Below are positions 26,505-35,021 of a stretch of 64,000 bases of DNA, one piece after another. The position numbers and the translations under genes were made by a program. This stretch comes from Peribacillus cavernae. Its GTDB lineage: Bacteria; Bacillota; Bacilli; Bacillales; DSM-1321. Each line of letters opens with the position of its first letter. Position 1 is the first letter of the stretch. The DNA is taken from NCBI RefSeq assembly GCF_003989135.1, contig NZ_RYZZ01000007.1:62001-126000 (forward strand), in the 5' to 3' direction. The notes under the pieces are model-generated. The model had not been told where the DNA came from. It saw nothing but the letters and a program-made list of their open reading frames with translations, and ran no database searches.

Positions 26505-27779
26505 ATGAAAAAATCATTCTATGTTTTACAGCTGCTTGTTTTGATGACAGGGGTGCTGATTGGCTGCAATAATGAGCGGGAAGCTAAGACTGAAAATGCT
26601 CCGATTAGCAAGAAAACGATAGAAAATAAAACAGAAGAGCCAAAACCGGAGAAGCTTGTGGTTTGGGAAGACGTCGATAATCAGAATGCGCTTATACCAG
26701 CGATTGAATCCTTTGAGAAGGAATATGGGATTAAGGTTGAATGGAAAGAAATGCATATGGCTGAAAAGATTCGCCGCCAATTGCGTATCGATGGCCCTTC
26801 CGGCAATGCACCGGATGTAGTGACACTTCCGAATGACCAAATCGGACAAGCCGTAACAGAAGGACTAATTCAAGAAATAAATGTAGAAAACAACGTGCTT
26901 AATATGTACATAGATCCTTCGATCCATGCAGAGAAATATGATGGAAAACTCTTTGGCCTTCCAAAAGCGATCGAGACTCCGGTATTTGTCTACAACAAAA
27001 AGCTAATGCCAAAGGCTCCCAGAAAAATGGATGAGGTTTATGCTCAAGCAAGGGAGTATCGTAAAAGCGACAAATACGGCTTTATCGCTTTATGGGATCA
27101 TCTTTATTTTGCCCAGGGGGTACTTGGCGGTTTTGGCGGCTATCTATTTAAGGATAACGGCAAAGCTTTTGACCGAAACGATATCGGATTAAACAACAAA
27201 GGTACCATCCAGGGTGCCAGGTACATTCAAAAGTGGTATAAAGAAGGTCTTTTTCCTCATGAAATAATCGGAGCAAACGGTAAAACCGGAATGGATCAAT
27301 TATTCAGTGAAGGCAAAGCTGTTTCTGTAATGACTGATTCTTCAGCATTGAAGGAACTTAAAAAAACTGGCATCGATATAGGCGTTTCTGCCATGCCCAA
27401 ATTGCCTAATGGCGAACATATGAAACCCTTTTTGGCGGTAAAAGGCTGGCATGTAACTGCCTTCACGAAAAGTCCTGACTGGTCAACGATATTAGTTCAG
27501 TATCTTGCCAATGAGGAAAACGCAAAGATCCGTTTTGAAAAAACACAGCAAATTCCGGCGGTAAAATCGTTGCTACAAGATCCGATTCTTACAAAAGATG
27601 AAGCGGCCAAAGCTGTCGCTGTTCAATCACGGTATGCTGTTCCATTACCAACTATACCCGAAAAGAAAGCTGTATGGAAACCCGCTGATTTTGCTCTTCA
27701 TAACATTGCAACCGGAAAAGCAGAGCCGGAAGCCGCCCTGGATGTCGCCGTAAAAGAGATCACAGGTAAGCTGGATTAA
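26505..27779 (+). CDS. Sugar-binding lipoprotein of an ABC importer (MalE/MdxE-like)
   Basis: 424 residues. A lipoprotein signal peptide ends at the LIGC lipobox with Cys21 as the lipidation site. The mature part reads as a family 1 extracellular solute-binding protein: KLVVWEDVDNQNALIPAIES, APDVVTLPNDQIGQA, KLFGLPKAIETPVFVYNKK, and GGYLFKDNGKAFDRNDIGLN, closest in style to maltose/maltodextrin binders. The amylase-like gene follows 145 bases downstream, consistent with maltodextrin. No permease or ATPase gene is adjacent, so partners must be encoded elsewhere or the protein has another role. GGGAGGG precedes the ATG. Confidence 0.83.
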   Translation: MKKSFYVLQLLVLMTGVLIGCNNEREAKTENAPISKKTIENKTEEPKPEKLVVWEDVDNQNALIPAIESFEKEYGIKVEWKEMHMAEKIRRQLRIDGPSGNAPDVVTLPNDQIGQAVTEGLIQEINVENNVLNMYIDPSIHAEKYDGKLFGLPKAIETPVFVYNKKLMPKAPRKMDEVYAQAREYRKSDKYGFIALWDHLYFAQGVLGGFGGYLFKDNGKAFDRNDIGLNNKGTIQGARYIQKWYKEGLFPHEIIGANGKTGMDQLFSEGKAVSVMTDSSALKELKKTGIDIGVSAMPKLPNGEHMKPFLAVKGWHVTAFTKSPDWSTILVQYLANEENAKIRFEKTQQIPAVKSLLQDPILTKDEAAKAVAVQSRYAVPLPTIPEKKAVWKPADFALHNIATGKAEPEAALDVAVKEITGKLD

Positions 27780-27924
27780 AGATGATCGTGCATGCGGAGT
27801 GCATGACCAGAAATGATAATGAACCTGAAAGAAGTCGCGAAATTTCACTTTTTGGGTTTGACGATCGAGGGACAAAAGGCTAATCTTAAAGGCGTAGAGA
27901 AGTAAGTATAGTAGGAGGACGGAC

Positions 27925-29463
27925 ATGAAAACAAGAGTGCTGCCACTCGTTTTGATTCCCTTTCTTCTTTTTTACGCCCTTCCCGCAGGAGCTGTCGAAA
28001 AAGAAGAGCGAAAATGGCAAGACGAAGTTATCTATTCTTTAATGGTGGACCGATTTAATGACGGGGATATAAAAAACAATAAAGATGTCGATGTTAATGA
28101 TCCCGCCGCATATAACGGCGGTGATTTCAAAGGAATTACCGATAAGCTTGATTACATTAAGGATATGGGTTTCACAGCCATCTCGCTGACTCCTGTATTC
28201 GATAATGAAGATAAAGGCTATCATGGGTACTGGATCAAGGATTATTACAAGACTGATGAACATTTCGGGACGATTGCCGACTTTAAGAAACTCGTGAAAG
28301 AGGCTCACAAACGGGACTTGAAAGTCATCACAGAGTTTGCCGCGAATCAAGTAGGACCGCATCATCCATGGCTGAAGGACCCTGAAAAAAAGGATTGGTT
28401 CCATGAGGAAAAAACCATTTCAGATAACAAGAATTCCGGGAATATAGAAACAGGCTGGATAAATGGCTTACCGGACCTGAACCAGGAGAACCCGGAAACA
28501 AAAGCCTATTTGCTAGATGCAGCAAAATGGTGGATAAAAGAGACTAATATTGATGGTTACAGCCTTGATATGGTGAACTATGTCCCGAAAGCCTTTTGGG
28601 CTGATTTTTCTAAAGCTGTAAATTCAGAGAAACCGGACTTTTATTTACTCGGGGAGGTAGTGGGCGATAATACGGAAGCAATCGCAGACTATAAAAAGAC
28701 CGGCATAGACGGATTCCTGGATGTTCCTCTGAATGAGGACTTGCGAACCGCTTTTAAAGATACTGATCAAAGCATGGATCCTCTGTTTTCAGATTTTACT
28801 AGAAACAAAGACCAGTTCGAAAACCCAGAATTGATGGGGAACTTTATTGACAACCATCAGATGACACGTTTTACGAACGAGGCTGTTTTGCTGAAACATC
28901 ATCCGGGTACGCGCTGGAAAATGGCGCTTTCATACATATATACAGTTCCCGGGATCCCGATTGTGTATTATGGTTCTGAAATCGCCATGAATGGCGGCAA
29001 AGAGCCGGAAAACCGTAAACTAATGGCCTTTAAAGCGGAGAAAGAGTTAATCGATTATATCACCAAGCTTGCGGAACTAAGGCAGCAGCTGCCTTCCCTG
29101 ACAAGAGGAGACTTCAAGCTTCTTTATGAAAATGGCGGCATGGCAGTCTTTAAACGGACATATAAGGATGAAACGGTGATCGTGGCCATCAATAATACCT
29201 CGAAGTCCCAGACGGTTACCCTTAAAAAGGGAGAGATCGAAGAAAACCAAGAGTTAAGAGGACTCCTTACGGATGATCTTGTCCGTAGCAAGGAAGACAA
29301 ATATACGATCATTCTTGACCGGGAAAAGACAGAAATATATGCTTTAGCTGACAAATCCGGCCTAAATGTCACGTATATGAGTATTATGGGGGTTGTTTAT
29401 GCAGCATTTATCGCTTTCATAATTTTGATATTTAAGAGAGCAAGACGGAAAAAAACGGATTGA
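27925..29463 (+). CDS. Membrane-tethered GH13 alpha-amylase-like protein with altered catalytic motifs
   Basis: 512 residues. A signal peptide ends near ALPAGA (23), a GH13 barrel with a C-terminal beta domain follows, and a C-terminal helix (about 480-502, VVYAAFIAFIILIF) with RARRKK anchors it outside the cell. The fold is clear (YSLMVDRFNDGD, GFTAISLTPVFDN, GIPIVYYGSEIAM). Region III LLGEV (Glu244) and the nucleophile Asp215 are present. However region I reads EFAANQ rather than DxxxNH, region II GYSLDMVNY lacks the usual Arg before the nucleophile and the KH after it, and region IV FIDNHQM has Gln312 where the third catalytic Asp is expected. It may therefore be a weak enzyme or a glucan-binding protein. 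GGAGGA precedes the ATG. Confidence 0.85.
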   Translation: MKTRVLPLVLIPFLLFYALPAGAVEKEERKWQDEVIYSLMVDRFNDGDIKNNKDVDVNDPAAYNGGDFKGITDKLDYIKDMGFTAISLTPVFDNEDKGYHGYWIKDYYKTDEHFGTIADFKKLVKEAHKRDLKVITEFAANQVGPHHPWLKDPEKKDWFHEEKTISDNKNSGNIETGWINGLPDLNQENPETKAYLLDAAKWWIKETNIDGYSLDMVNYVPKAFWADFSKAVNSEKPDFYLLGEVVGDNTEAIADYKKTGIDGFLDVPLNEDLRTAFKDTDQSMDPLFSDFTRNKDQFENPELMGNFIDNHQMTRFTNEAVLLKHHPGTRWKMALSYIYTVPGIPIVYYGSEIAMNGGKEPENRKLMAFKAEKELIDYITKLAELRQQLPSLTRGDFKLLYENGGMAVFKRTYKDETVIVAINNTSKSQTVTLKKGEIEENQELRGLLTDDLVRSKEDKYTIILDREKTEIYALADKSGLNVTYMSIMGVVYAAFIAFIILIFKRARRKKTD

Positions 29464-29631
29464 TACGATTTCATTTGTACACAGCATGAAATGGCCATTT
29501 TGTAAAAAAAACGTTGCAGGAGCGGTCGTCTAACCCGACCATCGCTTGCATGAAACCTTAAAGGTCTCGGGATAAAATCAGCAACCTCCAACAAAATCAT
29601 GGAAACCCTGCAACAAAAAATTGATATAAAA

Positions 29632-29662
29632 AACAGTGGATTTCATTGATGAATCCACTGTT
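29632..29662. terminator. Bidirectional terminator between the amylase-like gene and the rsgA remnant
   Basis: AACAGTGGATT (29632-29642) pairs with AATCCACTGTT (29652-29662); T-runs flank it on both strands (TTTT at 29662-29665 on plus, and TTTTTT on minus). The preceding 29464-29631 holds an imperfect GGTCG/CGACC hairpin near 29524-29545 and no gene. Confidence 0.75.
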
Positions 29663-29669
29663 TTTGCGT

Positions 29670-30289
29670 TTATTTCCGATTGATTCTGGTCCGGTCACCG
29701 GCAATCTTTTTCCAGCGGGCTTTTTCTGCAAATGCGGCGCGCTGGTCTTCCTTTCTTGCAAGGTAAGCCAGTTCACGCTGGAGTTTCACATAATTGTTGT
29801 AACGAGCCTCATCAAGTATGCCTTCGGACAGAACTTGTTGTACGGTGCAGCCAGGCTCTGTCGAATGCTGACAGTCCCTGAATCTGCACTAAGGTCGGCC
29901 TTATTTAGAATCACGACCGGATTGGCGCCGCTTTCCCAGACCATGAGCAAATACCGCTCCATTCGGCGCAGATTAAAGTCAGTGTTTACGGCGTTGACAA
30001 GGAATACCGTGTCGACGTTGGCGGCGACAATTTGCTCTTCAGTCGCATGTCCCGCCTGCTTTCTAGAGAATTTACTTTTGCGCGGCAGAATGGCATGGAT
30101 CGTTGCTTTTTGTTCCGCAGGCCTTGCTGTAATTACAACCCAGTCACCTATCGCGGGAAAGTCCTGCCTTTCTGCAGCAAAATGACGCAGCTTGCCAGTA
30201 ATCTCGGCGAACAGATCGCCATATTCCGTAAATAAACGATACATTCCTTTATGCTCAAGGGCAACTCTGCCAACTGTATAGCTCTTAGG
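29670..30289 (-). pseudogene. Decayed rsgA-type circularly permuted GTPase gene
   Basis: Two pieces of one gene are fused. Bases 30289 down to about 29889 encode an RsgA OB domain and the start of the GTPase ([41 protein letters not shown]), ending at the G4 motif NKAD. Immediately after, in another frame, 29888-29670 encodes the C-terminal zinc domain: [14 protein letters not shown], then [20 protein letters not shown], ending RTRINRK and TAA. The G1 loop and G3 motif, which follow G4 in this permuted family, are missing, so about 130 residues were deleted with a frameshift. The 5' end is also cut: an in-frame TAA precedes the first homologous residues. It cannot make a functional GTPase. 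Confidence 0.85.
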
Positions 30290-30312
30290 TTACTTGAAAA
30301 TCCTTTAATGGA

Positions 30313-31182
30313 TTAGCCATTTACAACTTTTCCGCCGTTTATATGGATCATCTGGCCGCTAATGTAAGAAGAATCGTCGCTGCCAAGGAAGACATAAGCC
30401 GGTGCGAGTTCTTCTGGCTGTCCAGCCCGTCCCATCGGTGTGTCCTTACCGAAAGTGGATACCTTTTCCTCAGGGAATGTAGACGTTATGAGAGGTGTCC
30501 AGATTGGCCCCGGAGCTACACCATTAACGCGGATGCCTTCCTTGGCAATGTTATTAGACAGAGCTCTTGTAAATGAGACAATGGCTCCTTTGGTTGAAGA
30601 GTAATCAATAAGCTGCGGGTTGCCCTCGTAAGCTGTAACGGAGGCTGTATTGATTATGCTGCTTCCTTGTTTCATATGCGGAATTGCCGCTTTCGTCAAA
30701 TAGAACATGCCAAAGATGTTTGTCGAGAACGTCCTTTCAAGCTGCTCTTTTGTGATGTCCAAAATGCTCTTTTGCGGGTGCTGTTCACCAGCATTGTTGA
30801 CAAGAACATCAACCGTACCGAATTCGCCCACAGTTTTTTCCACTACATTCTTACAGAAGTCTTCATCTCCAATATCGCCGGCCATAAGGAGGCATCTCTG
30901 TCCTTCTTGTTCAATCAATTCTTTTGTAGTTTTAGCATCTTCATCTTCATTCAGATAAACGATCGTCACATTGGCCCCTTCTTTGGCATAATAAATGGCA
31001 ACAGACTTGCCGATCCCACTGTCGCCTCCTGTGATAATCGCTGTTTTGCCTTTTAATTTCTCGCTTCCTTTGTATTCGGATTTAACCGATTTGGGGTTTG
31101 GCTGCATTTCCGTTTCAACTCCCGGCTGATCGTCCTGGTGTTGCTTTGGAAATGCTTGTTTATTATTCTCAGGGCTGTTCAT
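30313..31182 (-). CDS. SDR-family oxidoreductase (YhdF/YhxC type)
   Basis: About 289 residues. The nucleotide-binding TGGDSGIG lies at 51-58, NNAG at 129-132, and the catalytic Ser181, Tyr194 and Lys198 (YSSTK) are intact, so it should be an active NAD(P)-dependent oxidoreductase. The long hydrophilic N-terminal extension rich in Gln, Pro and Asp (QAFPKQHQDDQPGVETEMQP) typifies a Bacillus group often linked to general stress. An upstream in-frame start five codons earlier is rejected because TTGGAGGGA lies just before the ATG at 31182. The substrate is unknown. Confidence 0.85.
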   Translation of the reverse strand: MNSPENNKQAFPKQHQDDQPGVETEMQPNPKSVKSEYKGSEKLKGKTAIITGGDSGIGKSVAIYYAKEGANVTIVYLNEDEDAKTTKELIEQEGQRCLLMAGDIGDEDFCKNVVEKTVGEFGTVDVLVNNAGEQHPQKSILDITKEQLERTFSTNIFGMFYLTKAAIPHMKQGSSIINTASVTAYEGNPQLIDYSSTKGAIVSFTRALSNNIAKEGIRVNGVAPGPIWTPLITSTFPEEKVSTFGKDTPMGRAGQPEELAPAYVFLGSDDSSYISGQMIHINGGKVVNG

Positions 31183-31318
31183 AATCAATCCCTCCAATTT
31201 TATGATTCTCCCTATTCTTATTCCATTGATTGGGCAGGGGAAAACATGGAAAATATTTCATTGAACTAAAAGCTCGGAGGCATTATCTTTTTAAGAGTGC
31301 ACATATTCCTGTATCTAT

Positions 31319-31366
31319 AAAAAAGGATCAGCTGCATCGGTAAGAATGCAGCTGATCCTTTTTTTT
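31319..31366. terminator. Strong bidirectional terminator downstream of the yajQ-type gene
   Basis: AAAAGGATCAGCTGCAT (31321-31337) pairs perfectly with ATGCAGCTGATCCTTTT (31346-31362), with T-tracts in both directions. It ends the leftward yajQ transcript and separates it from the SDR gene. Confidence 0.85.
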
Positions 31367-31471
31367 CAATAAATCAACATGTAGTGTATCCAGCCCCAGC
31401 GTACAAGGACGTGCTGGTGATCGACTGTTGGGTGATGTCGAAGATCTTTGAACAGGGAACTGACCCTTTTT

Positions 31472-31963
31472 TTATCGATAGTTGATATATTGTACGTCTA
31501 TGGTCAAATCAGCGTCCCGGATTGCTGCGATAATGCCCTGCAGATCATCTCTGTTCTTTCCGGTTACGCGGATTTGATCGTCCTGAATTTGGCTTTTTAC
31601 CTTCAAGCCGGTGTTTTTAATGATCGTGTTTATTTTCTTTGCTTGTTCTTTATCAATTCCCTGAATAAGCTTGGCACGCTGGCGGATCGTGCCGCCTGAA
31701 GCTCCTTCTATTTTCCCATATTCAAGGTTCTTGATCGGAACATCCCGTTTCGCAAGTTTACCGATCAGTACATCCTTTAACTGCTCCAGCTTATATTCAT
31801 CATCAGAAACTAAAACCAGTTCTTCTTTATCAAGGGAGATGTTACTCTTGCTGCCTTTAAAATCATAGCGGTTTTGGATCTCCTTCAATGCCATGGTCAC
31901 CGCATTGGTAACCTCTGGGAACTCAACCTTTGAAACGATATCAAATGAACTTTCCTTTGCCAT
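31472..31963 (-). CDS. yitK: YajQ-family nucleotide-binding protein (YitK-like)
   Basis: 163 residues, full length for UPF0234. [34 protein letters not shown] and [20 protein letters not shown] are diagnostic. Some Gram-negative members bind cyclic di-GMP; this has not been shown for the Bacillus protein, so the role here is open. A GGAGGGA ribosome site precedes the ATG. Confidence 0.88.
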   Translation of the reverse strand: MAKESSFDIVSKVEFPEVTNAVTMALKEIQNRYDFKGSKSNISLDKEELVLVSDDEYKLEQLKDVLIGKLAKRDVPIKNLEYGKIEGASGGTIRQRAKLIQGIDKEQAKKINTIIKNTGLKVKSQIQDDQIRVTGKNRDDLQGIIAAIRDADLTIDVQYINYR

Positions 31964-32056
31964 ACAATCCCTCCAGCTGCGCTTATTTTTATCTTTATTA
32001 TAGATAATTGCCGGAGGGATGACAACATTGGCATGGTTTCCTTCAGAGCCGCTTAT

Positions 32057-32188
32057 CTATTTATGGTCAGTTTTCTTGGAAAATGAATGTTTGCCAGCCT
32101 GTCTGTTTTTTTCACGGACCATATTCCTTTGTTCATTGATTGACTGATTATCTTTAGGCTTTTTATCGTCATCTGTTGTTTTGGTCAT
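32057..32188 (-). CDS. Small DUF3941-like protein
   Basis: 43 residues, strongly charged: MTKTTDDDKKPKDNQSINEQ, then RNMVREKNRQAGKHSFSKKT and DHK. It resembles the DUF3941 family of very small Bacillus proteins; function unknown. AGGGAG lies eight bases before this ATG; an in-frame ATG two codons upstream (32194) is too close to it. Confidence 0.65.
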   Translation of the reverse strand: MTKTTDDDKKPKDNQSINEQRNMVREKNRQAGKHSFSKKTDHK

Positions 32189-32253
32189 GTTCATGACTCC
32201 CTTCTTCAATAGTCTTTATATTGTTCGTCATTTGAAAAGGGAGTATGTATATC

Positions 32254-33120
32254 TTATTCGTTTGGCGGGAGTTCGTTTAAGAAATAGACGGACATCGTTC
32301 CCGGGCCAACGTGTGCGCCGATTGCAGAACCGATGGTATTGATGACAAAATTGGTCACACCAAATTCATCCTGGATTGCCTGCTTCCATTCGAGGGCTGT
32401 TTCTTCATCATCTCCGTGGCTTATAGCTAATGTTTGGTTTTTAACATGGACACCGCGTTCGTGCATCAGCTCAATCACGCGTTTAAGCAATTTCTTTTTG
32501 CCGCGGATTTTTTCGATTGGAATCAATTTTCCGTCCTCTACATGAAGGAGCGGTTTAATATTTAACAGGCCGCCTACGAAAGCTGAAGCTTTAGAAATCC
32601 GTCCTCCTCTAGCAAGATACTCAAGATTATCAACAGTAAACAGATGTTCCATATGCACAGCACGGAAAGCGATATCTTCAAGGATCGATTGCTTCGAAGC
32701 ACCGGTAGTTGCTAATTCAGCCGCTTTTACGACAACGAGGCCGTATCCAAGGGAAGCGCATTTGGAGTCTATCACTTCTATATCGGAAGTCGGATATTCT
32801 TCCTTAACCTGGTTTCGTGCCATGACAGCGGTTTGATATGTACCTGACAATTCAGACGAGAAGGCAATATAAATCGCCTGTTGATTTTGCTGAGCTAATT
32901 TTGTGAATAATTCCAGGAAATATTCCGGGGAAACCTGAGAGGTTTTCGGAGCCTTGCCTTCCCTCATTGCACTATATACTTCTTTTGGATCAATTGTTTG
33001 CAAATCCTCGTAATTTTTGCCATCCAAAAGTACCTGTAAGGGCATAAAGGAAACATTATTCTCTTTATAAAATGACAACGGAAGATCGCATGCGCTGTCT
33101 GCAATGATCTGTACAGTCAT
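32254..33120 (-). CDS. degV: DegV-family fatty-acid-binding protein
   Basis: 288 residues. DegV proteins bind a fatty acid and can act as FakB subunits that present it to the FakA kinase. The two-domain pattern is clear: ADSACDLPLSFYKENNVSFM, the KTSQVSPEYFLELFTKL loop, IAFSSELSGTYQTAVMARNQ, and the C-terminal GSAIGAHVGPGTMSVYFL. It lies upstream of and divergent from a yitT homologue, as yitS/degV does in B. subtilis. Which fatty acid is bound is unknown. Confidence 0.87.
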   Translation of the reverse strand: MTVQIIADSACDLPLSFYKENNVSFMPLQVLLDGKNYEDLQTIDPKEVYSAMREGKAPKTSQVSPEYFLELFTKLAQQNQQAIYIAFSSELSGTYQTAVMARNQVKEEYPTSDIEVIDSKCASLGYGLVVVKAAELATTGASKQSILEDIAFRAVHMEHLFTVDNLEYLARGGRISKASAFVGGLLNIKPLLHVEDGKLIPIEKIRGKKKLLKRVIELMHERGVHVKNQTLAISHGDDEETALEWKQAIQDEFGVTNFVINTIGSAIGAHVGPGTMSVYFLNELPPNE

Positions 33121-33360
33121 TTATCCACCAGCTTTCTTTCATTAAATTTTCTGGTTATTTATCAAAGGGTAAAGTATAAATTTCTGAACTTTGAATGGTG
33201 TTTAGCGCAAGCAGCCCAGCCGCTCGATGTATCGCGGCTGACAAGGGTGCTTCCGCTTTATATAAGTAGTGTAGCACTTCATTGGAAAAATACAATCGAT
33301 TCATGTATAGAATAACATTTTGAGGGTATTACGATACTAGTAGTATTGGGAGGGACAGCC

Positions 33361-34203
33361 ATGTATGTAGCAGAGGTTAAGAAAGTGATCGTTGTCATTA
33401 TCGGTGCATTTTTAAATGCGATCGCGATGAATTTGTTTTTGATTCCTGCTGACGTCTATGCAAGCGGATTTACAGGCGCAGCACAATTACTTTCTAGATT
33501 GATTGGCTCTTATGCACCATTTAATGTTTCTACAGGGGTTCTCTTGTTCTTATTAAACGTTCCTGTAACGATAATCGCCTGGAAACGGGTCGGTAAATCA
33601 TTTACAATGTACAGTTTTTTGAGTGTTACGCTAATGTCGCTATTTCTGGGAATCATCCCGATCAAGCATATTTCACCGGACATTTTGCTCAATGCGGTTT
33701 TTGGCGGGGTCATTGCTGCTGTAGGTGTGGGCATAACGCTTAAGTACGGTGCATCCACAGGCGGGATGGATATTATCGCAATGTTGCTTTCGAGGATGAA
33801 GGATAAGCCGGTCGGCACATACTTTTTCATGTTGAATGCTGTCATCATCGTGTCAGCAGGCATTCTATATGGTTGGGAAAAAGCACTCTACACCCTGGTG
33901 ACGTTGTATACTTCGACGCGGGTCATTGATGCCATCCATACCCGTCATGAAAAGCTTACAGCGATGATTATCACGAAGAGGAGTGAAGAGCTGAAAATAG
34001 CAATCCATGCTAAATTAGTACGCGGAATCACGGTGTTGCCCGGGAAAGGTGCATTTACCAACGAAAATAAAGATGTAATGATGATCGTGATCACTAGGTA
34101 CGAGCTGTATGATTTAGAGCGTACCATTCGCGAGGTAGATCCGAACGCTTTCACAAATATTATCGAAACGGCCGGGATTTTTGGCTCTTTCAGGAAAGAT
34201 TAA
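33361..34203 (+). CDS. yitT: YitT-family membrane protein
   Basis: About 280 residues, the exact length of B. subtilis YitT, and next to degV as there. The N-terminal membrane domain has MNLFLIPADVYASGFTGAAQ and YGASTGGMDIIAMLLSR; the C-terminal DUF2179 domain ends DPNAFTNIIETAGIFGSF. The frame extends to a TTG at 33346, but GGGAGG (33348-33353) lies between, placing the start at ATG 33361. Related to the copy at 5448-6257. Function is unknown. Confidence 0.87.
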   Translation: MYVAEVKKVIVVIIGAFLNAIAMNLFLIPADVYASGFTGAAQLLSRLIGSYAPFNVSTGVLLFLLNVPVTIIAWKRVGKSFTMYSFLSVTLMSLFLGIIPIKHISPDILLNAVFGGVIAAVGVGITLKYGASTGGMDIIAMLLSRMKDKPVGTYFFMLNAVIIVSAGILYGWEKALYTLVTLYTSTRVIDAIHTRHEKLTAMIITKRSEELKIAIHAKLVRGITVLPGKGAFTNENKDVMMIVITRYELYDLERTIREVDPNAFTNIIETAGIFGSFRKD

Positions 34204-34260
34204 GTTAACATAAAAAAGTATTACAAGATAGTTACACTTTATGGAAACTTGGGTTTTATT

Positions 34261-34286
34261 GTTTAATTGCCATCAAAAACGGCTAA
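34261..34286 (+). promoter_or_regulatory. Sigma-B-like promoter of gsiB
   Basis: GTTTAA (34261-34266), a 14-base spacer and GGCTAA (34281-34286) match the sigma-B pattern GTTTAA-N12-15-GGGTAA/T with one mismatch. It lies about 50 bases ahead of a gene that is sigma-B dependent in B. subtilis. Confidence 0.7.
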
Positions 34287-34336
34287 TTCCCTAGTGTACA
34301 TCATCGTACAAAAATCTTTAAAAGGAGTGATTTTCT

Positions 34337-34720
34337 ATGGCTACCAATAACGATAACAAAATGAGCAGAGAAGAAGCAGGGCGTAAAGGCGGCAAAGCTA
34401 CTTCAAGAAATCACGACAAGGATTTTTATCAGGAAATTGGTCAAAAAGGCGGCGTAGCAACATCCGCAAACCATGATAAGGATTTCTACCAGGAAATCGG
34501 CCAAAAGGGCGGCGAAGCCACTTCAGAGAATCATGACAAAGACTTTTATCAGGAAATCGGCCAAAAGGGCGGCGAAACCACTTCTGAAAACCATGGCAAA
34601 GATTTTTACCAGGAAATCGGCAAAAAAGGCGGCGAAACTACTTCTGAAAACCATAATCGCGAGTTTTATGAGGAAATCGGTGAAAAAGGCGGAAAAGCCC
34701 GCTCAGAAAATAACGATTAA
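34337..34720 (+). CDS. gsiB: General stress protein GsiB
   Basis: 127 residues (123 in B. subtilis). A hydrophilic, LEA/Con-10-like protein built of five 20-residue repeats (from residue 17) with consensus KGGEATSENHDKDFYQEIGQ and a final partial repeat. It is expected to be soluble, largely disordered when hydrated, and protective under desiccation or stress. AAAGGAGTGA (34320-34329) and the sigma-B-like promoter fit high stress-induced expression. Confidence 0.94.
   Translation: MATNNDNKMSREEAGRKGGKATSRNHDKDFYQEIGQKGGVATSANHDKDFYQEIGQKGGEATSENHDKDFYQEIGQKGGETTSENHGKDFYQEIGKKGGETTSENHNREFYEEIGEKGGKARSENND
34385..34717 (+). repeat. 60-bp tandem repeats inside gsiB
   Basis: Five in-frame 60-base units plus a partial one encode the KGG repeats. 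The central units are near-identical (for example AGGAAATCGGCCAAAAGGGC recurs), so copy number may vary by slippage or recombination. Confidence 0.85.
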
Positions 34721-34780
34721 TTAGCTGGGAATGGTCTGAGCCTTCTTTTCCAGATGGCGATATGTTTCCTAACAATGAAG

Positions 34781-34818
34781 AAAAACCAGATCTCTTTATA
34801 GATCTGGTTTTTCTTCTT
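34781..34818. terminator. Terminator between gsiB and the convergent small-gene pair
   Basis: AAAAACCAGATCT (34781-34793) pairs with AGATCTGGTTTTT (34800-34812), then CTTCTTT; symmetric A/T flanks suggest use on both strands. Confidence 0.85.
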
Positions 34819-35021
34819 TAGCTCTTTGATTCCAAAGATGCATCCTCAAGCTGCTGCTGAAATTCAGCCAGTTGGGCTTTCTCAGCAGTTGTTGAATTGG
34901 CGTAGGCTGAGGAAAGTGCATTTTTGGCAACTTCCAGCTTTTCCTGCTGATCTGCAGTATCGCCGGCTTGTATAGCTTGTTCGACAAATTCTCTTGCGTG
35001 TTGAAATAATTGGTTGCCCAT
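34818..35021 (-). CDS. Small DUF3813-like protein
   Basis: 67 residues, helical, beginning MGNQLFQHAREFVEQAIQAG, then a Gln/Ala/Glu-rich part (TTAEKAQLAEFQQQLEDA). It resembles DUF3813 Bacillus proteins; function unknown. The ATG overlaps the stop of the upstream gene in TGATG, so the two are translationally coupled. Confidence 0.65.
   Translation of the reverse strand: MGNQLFQHAREFVEQAIQAGDTADQQEKLEVAKNALSSAYANSTTAEKAQLAEFQQQLEDASLESKS

Noticed and set aside
29646..30185. Plus-strand open frame of 179 codons
   Set aside because: Antisense to the clearly recognisable rsgA pieces, with no family resemblance or ribosome site.
34385..34717. Regular 60-bp repeats considered as a CRISPR-like array
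   Set aside because: They are contiguous, in frame and encode the GsiB protein; there are no spacers.
34796..34987. Alternative minus-strand frame of 63 codons overlapping the DUF3813-like gene
   Set aside because: Runs into the gsiB terminator and lacks a ribosome site; the other frame has coupling and family resemblance.
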